NCBI GenBank assembly: GCA_039178805.1
Contig: JBCDFC010000134.1
Coordinates: 1 to 13,066 of the forward strand
Origin: Thermohalobaculum sp039178805
GTDB taxonomy: Bacteria; Pseudomonadota; Alphaproteobacteria; Rhodobacterales; Rhodobacteraceae
Length of the DNA: 13,066 bases
Direction: 5' to 3'
Position numbers and translations under genes: made by a program. The first letter of the stretch is position 1. Each line of letters opens with the position of its first letter. Below, in pieces: positions 6,140 to 12,566 of the stretch. The notes beneath the pieces are model-generated. The model saw only the letters and a list, made by a program, of their open reading frames with translations, ran no database searches and was not told the origin of the DNA.

Positions 6140-7005
6140 GCGATTACAACTTCGCCTATCTCGATGAGCAGACGAAGCGGATGATCCGGCGCGCGCTGCT
6201 CAAGGCTGTTGCGATCCCCGGTTATCAGGTCCCGTTCGCGTCGCGAGAGATGCCGATGCCTTACGGTTGGGGCACAGGCGGGGTGCAGGTGACAGCCGCC
6301 TGCCTCACGCCAGACGATACGCTGAAAGTGATCGACCAGGGCGCCGACGATACGACCAACGCCGTCTCGATCCGCAAGTTCTTCGAGAAGACCGCCCATG
6401 TCGCCACCACCGAGGCGACTGCGGACGCGACGATCATCCAGACCCGCCACCGCATCCCCGAGGCGCCGCTGCGCGAAGATCAGATCCTCGTCTATCAGGT
6501 GCCGATCCCGGAACCCCTGCGCTTTCTGGAGCCGCGGGAGACCGAGACGCGCAAGATGCACGCGCTGGAGGAATACGGGCTGATGCATGTGAAGCTCTAT
6601 GAGGACATCTCCCATAACGGCCATATCGCGACCGCCTACGCCTATCCGGTAAAGGTGGAAGGGCGCTACGTGATGGACCCCTCGCCCATCCCCAAATTCG
6701 ACAATCCCAAGCTTGAGAGCGCCGCCTTGCAACTGTTCGGCGCGGGCCGCGAACAGCGCCTCTACGCCATCCCACCTTACACAAAGGTCGTGAGCCTCGA
6801 TTTCGAGGACCACCCGTTCGAGCGCGGCGGGGCGGCGGAGGTCTGCGCGCTGTGCGGCGACCATGAAAGCTATCTCGACGAGGTTATCATGGACGACACA
6901 GGCCGGCGGATGTTCGTCTGCTCGGACACTGATCATTGCCGTGTGCGCCGCGCCGCTGGGCATGTCGGGCCGCAAGGCGTCACTGAGGCGGAGGATGCGG
7001 CGTGA
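6136..7005 (+). CDS. phnJ: PhnJ, radical-SAM C-P lyase catalytic subunit
   Basis: This 289-residue enzyme cleaves the carbon-phosphorus bond of ribose-1-phosphonate-5-phosphate, releasing the alkane and a cyclic ribose phosphate. The cysteines match E. coli PhnJ spacing exactly: Cys237-x2-Cys240-x21-Cys262-x5-Cys268, corresponding to Cys241, 244, 266 and 272. Gly29 in AIPGYQVPF corresponds to the glycyl-radical Gly32. The MPYGWGTGGVQ, DQGADDTTNAVSIR and PRETETRKMHALEEYG blocks are all present. The frame is open further upstream, but ATG 6136 gives the family N-terminus (SDYNFAYLDEQTKRMIRRA) and an ATGA overlap with the HAD frame. It appears fully intact. Confidence 0.97.
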   Translation: MSDYNFAYLDEQTKRMIRRALLKAVAIPGYQVPFASREMPMPYGWGTGGVQVTAACLTPDDTLKVIDQGADDTTNAVSIRKFFEKTAHVATTEATADATIIQTRHRIPEAPLREDQILVYQVPIPEPLRFLEPRETETRKMHALEEYGLMHVKLYEDISHNGHIATAYAYPVKVEGRYVMDPSPIPKFDNPKLESAALQLFGAGREQRLYAIPPYTKVVSLDFEDHPFERGGAAEVCALCGDHESYLDEVIMDDTGRRMFVCSDTDHCRVRRAAGHVGPQGVTEAEDAA

Positions 7006-7772
7006 CCCCGCTTCTGGATGTCCGCGACCTCTCGAAATCTTACGGCGGGCGCCTAGGCTGCACGGAGGTTGCGTTTGACCTCTGGCCCGGCGAAGTGCTC
7101 GGGATCGTTGGTGAGAGCGGATCGGGCAAGTCGACCCTGCTCAACTGCCTTGCGGGCCATCTGGCGCCCGATAGCGGCGAGGTGATCTTCGACACCAGGG
7201 TGGACGGCCCCCGCGACACGCTCACCATGTCCGAACCCGAACGGCGCATGCTGATGCGCACCGACTGGGCCTTTGTGCATCAGAACCCCCGCGACGGGCT
7301 GCGCATGGCGGTCTCGGCGGGCGGCAATGTGGGCGAGCGGCTCATGGCCACCGGCGCCCGCCATTACGGGCGTATTCGCGAGACCGCCCTCGACTGGCTT
7401 GAGCGGGTCGAGATCGCCGCCGACCGGATCGACGACCGCCCCTCGGCTTTCTCCGGCGGGATGCAGCAGCGCCTGCAGATCGCGCGCAGTCTGGTCACCG
7501 CGCCGCGGCTTGTCTTCATGGACGAGCCCACCGGCGGCCTCGATGTCAGCGTGCAGGCGAGGCTGCTCGACCTGATCCGCGCGCTGGTCCGCGATCTTGG
7601 CCTCTCGGCGATTGTCGTGACGCATGATCTGGCGGTCGTGCGGCTGCTGGCTGACCGGCTGATGGTGATGAAGGGCGGGCGCGTGGTCGAGGAGGGTCTG
7701 ACCGACCGGGTGCTCGACGATCCGCAACACGCCTACACGCAGCTTCTGGTCTCGTCAGTGCTGAGGGTGTGA
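7002..7772 (+). CDS. phnK: PhnK, ABC-type ATPase of the C-P lyase complex
   Basis: A 256-residue ABC ATPase that docks on the PhnGHIJ core through PhnJ rather than driving transport. It has Walker A GESGSGKST at residues 37-45, the signature SGGMQQR at 151-157, Walker B LVFMDEP at 170-176, and the switch histidine in VTHDL near 208. The sequence resembles the oligopeptide-transporter ATPase branch, as PhnK does. It starts at GTG 7002, overlapping the phnJ stop by 4 nt (GTGA). It is intact and of normal length. Confidence 0.95.
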   Translation: MTPLLDVRDLSKSYGGRLGCTEVAFDLWPGEVLGIVGESGSGKSTLLNCLAGHLAPDSGEVIFDTRVDGPRDTLTMSEPERRMLMRTDWAFVHQNPRDGLRMAVSAGGNVGERLMATGARHYGRIRETALDWLERVEIAADRIDDRPSAFSGGMQQRLQIARSLVTAPRLVFMDEPTGGLDVSVQARLLDLIRALVRDLGLSAIVVTHDLAVVRLLADRLMVMKGGRVVEEGLTDRVLDDPQHAYTQLLVSSVLRV

Positions 7773-8455
7773 TGATCGCAGTCGAAAATCTCGCAAAGCG
7801 CTTCACGCTGCACACTCAGGGCGGCGTCAACCTCGCGGTCATGCAAGGAGCGGAGTTTGAGGTGGCGCCTGGCGAGTGCGTCGCGCTAACTGGCGCGTCG
7901 GGCGCTGGCAAGTCCACGCTGATGCGCATGATCTACGGCAATTATGCGCTCTCGGAAGGCGCGATCCGCATCGGCGGGGTGAACCTCGCCAACGCCAGCC
8001 CGCGTAAGGTGATCGCGCTGCGTCGAGAAACGCTCGGCTATGTCTCGCAGTTTCTGCGCGTCGTGCCGCGCGTGCCGTGCCTCGATGTCGTGGCCGAGCC
8101 GCTCCTTGCGCTAGGGACGCCGGCGGATGAGGCGAGGGACCGGGCGCGGGCGCTGCTCGCACGGCTCAATATCCCGGAGGCGCTTTGGGCGCTCTCGCCA
8201 CTCACCTTTTCGGGCGGCGAGCAGCAGCGGGTGAATATCGCGCGCGGCTTCATTCACCCCTACGCGGCGCTCTTGCTCGACGAGCCGACCGCCTCGCTCG
8301 ACACCGCCAACCGCGAGACAGTGCTCGCGCTGATCGCCGAGGCCAAGGCGCGCGGTGCGGCGATCATCGGCATCTTCCATGACGCCGAGGCTCGCGCGCA
8401 TGTCTGTGACCGCGAAATCAATGTCTCCGCCTTTGCCCCGGCTGCGGCGTCATGA
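7772..8455 (+). CDS. phnL: PhnL, ABC-type ATPase of the C-P lyase pathway
   Basis: A 227-residue ABC ATPase needed with PhnG, H and I for phosphonate ribosylation. It has Walker A GASGAGKST at 41-49, signature FSGGEQQRVNIARG from 147, Walker B ALLLDEPTASLD from 166, and a switch histidine in GIFHDAEAR near the end. ATG 7772 is chosen over the in-frame GTG 7769 because the GAGGG box upstream is better spaced for it and it shares one base with the phnK stop (TGATG). It is intact. Confidence 0.94.
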   Translation: MIAVENLAKRFTLHTQGGVNLAVMQGAEFEVAPGECVALTGASGAGKSTLMRMIYGNYALSEGAIRIGGVNLANASPRKVIALRRETLGYVSQFLRVVPRVPCLDVVAEPLLALGTPADEARDRARALLARLNIPEALWALSPLTFSGGEQQRVNIARGFIHPYAALLLDEPTASLDTANRETVLALIAEAKARGAAIIGIFHDAEARAHVCDREINVSAFAPAAAS

Positions 8456-9027
8456 GGCGCGGCACCTTCATCGCCGTCGTCGGGCCGTCAGGGGCGGGCA
8501 AGGACACACTGATGAACGCCGCCCTCGCGCAGCGCCCCGACCTCACCGCTGCGCGCCGGATCATCGCCCCGCCGCGGCCCCAGCTTGGCGAAGCGTTCGA
8601 GGCGGTGTCGGATGCGGCGTTCGACGGGTTGCGCGATGAGGGCGCGTTCCTCCTGCACTGGAAGGCCCATGGCCACCGTTATGCGATCCATCGTCGTGTC
8701 GAAGAGGCGCTCGACGCAGGGCGCCATGTGGTCGCCAACTGCTCCCGCTCGGTGATCAACGAGGCGCGATCGAGGTTCGATCCGTTTCTCGTCCTCCACG
8801 TCACCGCGCCAGTTGAGATCAGGGCCGCCCGCCTCGCCGGGCGTGGACGCGAGAGCGCGGAAGACATCCGTGAGCGCTTGGAGAACACGCCAACACAAGA
8901 GCCTAGCGGAGCAGATGTTTGCATTATCGAGAACGGTCGCTCACTGGCCGCAGGCGTCATGGCCTTCACTGCTGCTCTGCCCCGAACAGTGGCTTCCGCA
9001 TCGAGCGCGCCGGTCAGCGTGAGATGA
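8452..9027 (+). CDS. phnN: PhnN, ribose 1,5-bisphosphate phosphokinase, with a foreign C-terminal tail
   Basis: Phosphorylates ribose 1,5-bisphosphate to PRPP, feeding the C-P lyase product into nucleotide metabolism. The P-loop GPSGAGKDT is at residues 11-19, and the guanylate-kinase-like fold follows with EGAFLLHWKAHGHRYAI near 64-79 and VVANCSRSVI near 93-102. The usual ITRP-type segment reads IIAPPRPQLGE here, so the expected Arg is absent (see findings). Normal PhnN sequence ends near residue 176 (AFTAAL). The last ~15 residues come from reading backwards through a DUF1045 remnant on the other strand. The start overlaps the phnL stop (ATGA). Probably functional, with some doubt over the substrate segment. 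Confidence 0.88.
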   Translation: MRRGTFIAVVGPSGAGKDTLMNAALAQRPDLTAARRIIAPPRPQLGEAFEAVSDAAFDGLRDEGAFLLHWKAHGHRYAIHRRVEEALDAGRHVVANCSRSVINEARSRFDPFLVLHVTAPVEIRAARLAGRGRESAEDIRERLENTPTQEPSGADVCIIENGRSLAAGVMAFTAALPRTVASASSAPVSVR

Positions 9028-9091
9028 AACCGCAAGTCGTCCAGCACAGACGGGTAGCCCCATTGGGCCAGATGCGCCGCCGAAATCTCCG
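8967..9091 (-). pseudogene. Inverted remnant of a DUF1045 (phn-associated 2H phosphoesterase-like) gene, C-terminal part
   Basis: On the minus strand one frame reads HLAQWGYPSVLDDLRFHLTL, then TGALDAEATVRGRAAV. This matches the C-terminal pattern of DUF1045 proteins (TIGR03223, phosphonate-operon proteins related to 2H/2'-5' RNA ligase-like phosphoesterases), which have WGYPYV...EFRFHLTLTGRL, including the second HxT motif, here HLT. Only about 42 codons remain, without start or natural end. It overlaps the phnN tail and fills most of the phnN-phnM gap. DUF1045 genes normally stand whole beside phn genes, so this piece was left by a rearrangement. Confidence 0.72.
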
Positions 9092-9106
9092 CGAAACGAG
9101 GTTGAG

Positions 9107-10307
9107 ATGACCGAAATCATGACAGCCCTTAATCGCGATCCTGCCTCGAAGGGCGCATCCCGACAAGCTGATCTCATTCTGACGAACGCCACGCTCGTCT
9201 TGCCGACCGAGACGATCGCCGGATCAGTCCTGGTCTGCGATGGCTGCATCGCGGGCGTCGACCATGGCCGCAGCCGCGTCGCCGATGCGATCGACTGTGA
9301 GGGCGATTATCTGTGCCCTGGGCTGATCGAACTGCACACCGACAATCTGGAGCGCCACCTGCAACCACGCCCCGGCGTGCAATGGCCCCGCGAGCAGGCG
9401 GTGATCGCCCATGATGCGGAACTCGCCTCGACCGGGATCTCGACCGTCTTCGACGCGCTGCGCATCGGCTCGGTGCCGTCGGACGCAAAGGCGGGCTATC
9501 TTAAATATGCTCGCGAGGTGTGCGATACGATCCTGTCTCTGCGTGAGCGCGGCAGGCTGCGGCTCAGCCACTACATACACCTGCGCGCCGAAATCTGTTC
9601 CGAGACGCTGATCGAGGAATTCGACGAGTTCGGCCCGCAAGATCGCGTAGGCCTCGTCAGCCTGATGGATCACACGCCAGGCCAGCGACAGTTCCGCGAT
9701 CTGGCGCAACTGCGTCTCTACCTGAGCAACAAACACACGATGAGCGATGCGCAGGTTGAGGCGCATTTCGCGCATTTGCAGGCGTTGCGCGAACGCCATG
9801 GCGACGCGCACGAAGCCGAAGCCGTCAGGCGCGCCGCCGCCCTTGGCGCCGTGCTCGCCAGCCACGATGATCACGACGGAAGCGCATGTGGCGACCTCCG
9901 CTGGGTACGGTATCAAACTGGCCGAGTTCCCCACGACCCTGGAGGCCGCGAGGGCCTGCCGCGACAACGGGATCGCGGTGATGATGGGCGCGCCCAACCT
10001 GTTGCGCGGCAAGTCGCATTCCGGCAATGTCTCTGCGCTCGATCTGCTCGACACGGGGCTGCTCGACATTTTGTCGTCAGACTACGTTCCCGCTGCGTTG
10101 CTCGCGGCGGCTGTGCGCATTGGCGCGTTGACCGGCGACATGGCGAAAGGCCTCTCCACAATCACCGCCGCGCCAGCGGGCGCAGTGGGCTTGCGGGATC
10201 GAGGTCGGCTCGCAGTCGGCGCCAGAGCAGATCTCTTGCGCTTCAGGATGGATGACGGGCTCGCTATCCCGCAGGCGCTTTGGGCGCAGGGGCGCCGCGT
10301 CGGATAA
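9107..10307 (+). pseudogene. phnM: phnM, alpha-D-ribose 1-phosphonate 5-triphosphate diphosphatase, broken by one inserted base
   Basis: An amidohydrolase that removes pyrophosphate from the ribosylated phosphonate before PhnJ acts. The first frame (9107 to ~9870) gives the metal-site region PGLIELHTDNLERHLQPRPG, SHYIHLRAEI, LMDHTPGQRQF and ends in ASHDD. The following bases read HDGSACG in that frame, but one base over they give TTEAHVATSAGYGIKLAEFP, then MMGAPNLLRG and ILSSDYVPAA to the natural end. The simplest explanation is one extra C at about 9872. With it removed the protein would be 399 residues, about normal. As written the product stops matching after residue 255 and loses the C-terminal metal-site Asp. 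Start at ATG 9107 with GAGG just upstream. Confidence 0.87.
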
Positions 10308-10413
10308 CATTCAGCGCGCCGCCTCCCTTTAACAATTCCTTAAAAACATTGTCATCAGTCAGGCGTGAAAGACCCCTCACCGCATGCGGGAAATAGTCTC
10401 GCAGGAGGTTTAC
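10308..10413 (+). promoter_or_regulatory. Intergenic region leading to the binding-protein remnant
   Basis: An AT-rich stretch (about 10327-10352) holds the short inverted pair ACAAT (10332-10336) and ATTGT (10348-10352). An excellent AGGAGG (10403-10408) lies 5 nt before the ATG at 10414. This could be the original promoter of the now broken transporter gene. I could not assign -35/-10 boxes. Confidence 0.3.
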
Positions 10414-10595
10414 ATGCGCCTCAACCATCGTTCGACGCTCACCAGCGCCGCCGCAGCGCTCGCCGCCCCCGCCGTCCGTCGCGCGCATGATGCGCTCGCC
10501 AGCTCGGGCAGTGTTGAGGTCTTCGCGTGGCAGGACGACATGCCCCCAATATCGCCGAAAAGTCTGAAGCTGCGACTGAGATTGCCGTGTTGATC
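10414..10595 (+). pseudogene. Remnant of an ABC transporter periplasmic binding protein (N-terminal part)
   Basis: The frame opens at ATG 10414 behind AGGAGG. It encodes an export-signal-like N-terminus (RLNHRSTLTSAAAALAAPAV, resembling a degraded RRSLLTGAAA-type leader) and SSGSVEVFAWQDD, as in spermidine/putrescine- or iron-type binding proteins. Family sequence continues in another frame as PNIAEKSEAATEI (from about 10547), so there is a frameshift near 10540. All similarity stops by about 10595, so around 80 percent of the gene is gone. Binding proteins of this class also serve 2-aminoethylphosphonate importers, so a link to the phn cluster is possible but unproven. Confidence 0.65.
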
Positions 10596-10619
10596 GCAGG
10601 ACCTTTCCGAAGCTGGGGG

Positions 10620-10960
10620 GCAGGCAGCCATGAGAGTGGCCTTCAGGGTGCGGTTGATGTCTGCGGTACGAACCTGGAGCAGGTTGAACGCAGCGTGCTC
10701 GGTCGGACCAGCGCATGTGCTGGGATCGCGCCCTGCGCGCATTGACGGTGAACGCGCCCTTGCTTTCGACCAGCGGGGTGCCGACACGCTCGCCCGCCCG
10801 GTATCGCGCCGCGTACTCGACGAGGTTGGTCTGCGGGCTTTCGGCGTAGTCTCGCAGCTTTTTGAGGCTCTGGCGGAGCGCCTTGGCCCGCGCCCTCCAG
10901 CCCTCGGGCTTAAAGCGATTTCGAGGGAGGTGGAAACACCGGCTGACCAGGAAATTGCGA
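10620..10960 (-). pseudogene. Transposase remnant (C-terminal part)
   Basis: The minus strand reads RFKPEGWRARAKALRQSLKK, then NLVEYAARYRAGERVGTPLVES and SQHMRWSDR in one frame, changing near 10715 to NLLQVRTADINRTLKATL. This is the C-terminal pattern of a transposase (ES...QHMRWS.RGAH..LQVR); it recalls ISKra4-type proteins, but the family call is tentative. The N-terminal domain and both inverted ends are missing, and at least one frameshift is present. It directly abuts the truncated binding-protein gene, so this element probably caused that truncation. Confidence 0.6.
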
Positions 10961-11160
10961 TAAAATACTGGCCTATAGCGTTGTGCGTGAACCAACGTTT
11001 GCGCACAATCCCGTAGTAATAAGATCGCCAGAACGCTCACGCCTCGGCGTGCCGCCACACTGAGTATCCGCCACAACCCTGGCCCGTACGCTCAGAACAC
11101 CTCTAAATCCTCGGCACTCAGCATTGGCGCGCCACTCAGGATGGGCTTGGTGCACGGATC
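10961..11160. other. Non-coding junction between two IS remnants
   Basis: I see no gene. It holds one arm (11067-11078) of a 12-nt inverted repeat and a near-copy of part of that arm at 11050-11060. It is probably made of decayed IS ends. Confidence 0.35.
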
Positions 11161-11172
11161 GGTTGTGGCGGA
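11067..11172. repeat. 12-nt perfect inverted repeat, possible IS ends
   Basis: TCCGCCACAACC at 11067-11078 is the exact reverse complement of GGTTGTGGCGGA at 11161-11172. The right arm lies 29 nt before the start of the IS5-type transposase remnant, where a terminal inverted repeat would be expected. The left arm may be the facing end of another copy or the original end before a deletion. No target-site duplication is visible. Confidence 0.5.
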
Positions 11173-11200
11173 AATTTTGGCGATTGGGTAGGCTTGGGAC

Positions 11201-11464
11201 ATGCCGTTCAAGTTTCATGAGCCCCATCGCGACAAGATCCCCCGCGCCCAGTACAAAGTAACGAACTGGCCTGAGTATGATCGAGGCTTGGTCCAGCGCG
11301 GCGATCTGCGCTTCTGGATCAGCGAGGACGCCCTGGCAACCTGGGCCGCGCCGCGGCGCACGACCCGCGGCGGGCAGGCGCGCTTTTCCAACCTCGCCAT
11401 CGAGACCGTGCTGATGCTGGCCACCGTATACCGGCTGCCGCTGCGACAGGTTAGACGGCCCTGA
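11201..11464 (+). pseudogene. IS5-family (IS903-like) transposase, N-terminal fragment
   Basis: Reads KVTNWPEYDRGLVQRGDLRF, then WISEDALATW, GGQARFSNLAIETVLML and LPLRQ, the N-terminal domain of IS5-family transposases close to the IS903 group. The frame stops at 11464 right after LPLRQ, where the family normally continues for more than 200 residues with the DDE catalytic domain. No catalytic residue is left. It starts at ATG 11201, 29 nt inside the putative inverted end at 11161. It cannot move by itself. Confidence 0.8.
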
Positions 11465-11693
11465 GCAAGCCATTGAGGATGCATACAAAGGGAAAGCCTG
11501 CGGACCCGTTGCGCAGAGCGGATTGGTTGGCGATTTCAAAGAGCAGTAGTGAAAGCATGTCGCTTGTTCCATTCCCTGTCAATGCCTTGCAGGTTCGATA
11601 AACCCCCAGCGGGGTTTGGCCCGCCCTGATAGCCAGAATGCTGCCGGTAGAACGTGGGATTGCGCGGCAGAGCTTGTTAGGTCACTATGGCTG
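11465..11693. other. Intergenic region between IS remnant and toxin-antitoxin module
   Basis: I recognise no gene here. At 11600-11617 AAACCCC and GGGGTTT form a perfect 7-bp stem with a 4-nt loop, but no T-run follows, so a factor-independent terminator is doubtful. The promoter of the toxin-antitoxin genes must lie toward the right end. Confidence 0.35.
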
Positions 11694-11711
11694 GGCTAAG
11701 CTCGCTTAGCC
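11694..11711. promoter_or_regulatory. Dyad before the antitoxin gene, probable autoregulation operator
   Basis: GGCTAAGC (11694-11701) and GCTTAGCC (11704-11711) are perfect 8-nt arms with a 2-nt centre, ending 4 nt before the AGGAG ribosome site (11716-11720). Phd/VapB antitoxins bind palindromes at this position to repress their own operon. As RNA it would also fold next to the ribosome site. Binding is inferred. Confidence 0.6.
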
Positions 11712-11726
11712 AAGCAGGAGAGCGCC

Positions 11727-11999
11727 ATGAAGACCGTCAACATGCACGAGGCCAAGACCCACCTCTCCAAGCTCGTCGAGGCGGCGGTGGAGGGCGAGCC
11801 CTTCGTGATCGCCAAAGCCGGCAAACCGTTGGTCAGGGTCGAAGCCCTCAGCCCTGACGCACCACGGCGGACCGGCTTTCTCAAGGGCCAGATCGATATC
11901 CCAGACGATTTCGACCGCCTCGGCGAGGACGAGATCCGGGCGCTGTTCGAGGGGCGTGACGAGGGCCTGCAAAGCGAAGACGGGACCCCTCCCCGGTGA
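11727..11999 (+). CDS. vapB: Phd/VapB-type antitoxin
   Basis: A 90-residue antitoxin of the prevent-host-death (Phd/YefM) fold. The N-terminal 43 residues (MKTVNMHEAKTHLSKLVEAA, then EPFVIAKAGKPLVRVEAL) form the DNA-binding and dimer part. The acidic C-terminus with IDIPDDFDRL and EDEIRALFEG is the toxin-masking segment seen in partners of PIN toxins. AGGAG lies 6 nt before the ATG. It overlaps the toxin start by 4 nt (GTGA). It probably represses its own promoter through the dyad at 11694-11711, more strongly with toxin bound. Confidence 0.9.
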   Translation: MKTVNMHEAKTHLSKLVEAAVEGEPFVIAKAGKPLVRVEALSPDAPRRTGFLKGQIDIPDDFDRLGEDEIRALFEGRDEGLQSEDGTPPR

Positions 12000-12382
12000 A
12001 CCTGCTGCTCGACACCCATCTGCTGCTCTGGTCGGCCGGGCGCGACACGCTGATGTCGCCCGAGGCCGATGCGCTGGTCAAAGATCCCGCCAACACGCTC
12101 TGGTACAGCGTGGCGAGCCTCTGGGAAGTGGCGATCAAGCGCGCGCTCGACCGCCCCGATTTCCGGACCGAGCCCTCGGTGCTGCGCGCCGGTCTTCTGG
12201 CCAACGGCTACTGCGAGCTTGCGGTAGAGGGCCGGCACTGCCTCGGGCTCACGTCGCTGCCGCGCCACCACGGCGACCCCTTCGATCGGATGCTGCTGGT
12301 GCAGGCGGCAGCCGAGGGCTTGCTGCTCGTGACCGCAGATCGCCGCCTTGGCGCCTATGATGGCCCCGTGCGGCTGGTCTGA
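11996..12382 (+). CDS. vapC: VapC-type PIN-domain toxin (ribonuclease)
   Basis: A 128-residue PIN-domain RNase that would cleave RNA, most often tRNA or rRNA in this family, when freed from its antitoxin. The acidic metal-binding residues are in place: Asp6 (LLLDTHLLLW), Glu44 (SLWEVAIK), Asp94/Asp97 (HGDPFDRML) and Asp115 (TADRRL). It starts at GTG 11996, translationally coupled to the antitoxin. It is full length with no damage, unlike almost everything between 10300 and 11470. Confidence 0.92.
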   Translation: MNLLLDTHLLLWSAGRDTLMSPEADALVKDPANTLWYSVASLWEVAIKRALDRPDFRTEPSVLRAGLLANGYCELAVEGRHCLGLTSLPRHHGDPFDRMLLVQAAAEGLLLVTADRRLGAYDGPVRLV

Positions 12383-12566
12383 GGGACGCGGAGGCTGAGG
12401 CGGTGCGGTTTTTGGGATGTCACAGGGCCGCCATCCGCCCCCTACCCTTTTACGAGCATTATACCTGATAAGTGTATCTTATCGTGAGTAATAGCTCCCA
12501 TTCAAAACCGCTTGGTAGCGCAAATTTAGCATAGTAAGCTTGCGTGTACATTTGGAGCTATTGACC
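12383..12566 (+). promoter_or_regulatory. AT-rich control region with a dyad before the last ORF
   Basis: Base composition turns AT-rich after about 12446. GATAAG (12467-12472) and CTTATC (12478-12483) are perfect 6-nt arms with a 5-nt centre, about 85 nt upstream of the start codon at 12567. A TTGGAG box (12552-12557) lies 9 nt before that start. The dyad could be an operator for the downstream gene; its regulator is unknown. No terminator for vapC is evident. Confidence 0.4.

Noticed and set aside
5974..6975. 333-codon open frame on the minus strand opposite phnJ
   Set aside because: phnJ is certain on the plus strand with all catalytic residues; the mirror frame has none of its own.
9862..9885. 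Programmed frameshifting as the explanation for the two phnM frames
   Set aside because: No slippery homopolymer or heptamer and no obvious downstream structure; PhnM is not known to use recoding. A real or artefactual 1-nt insertion is simpler.
9224..10069. 281-codon minus-strand frame opposite phnM
   Set aside because: The plus strand carries PhnM motifs throughout both frame pieces; this is a shadow.
11600..11617. Stem-loop AAACCCC/GGGGTTT as a transcription terminator
   Set aside because: No T-run follows on either strand and no intact gene ends close before it; noted only as a hairpin.
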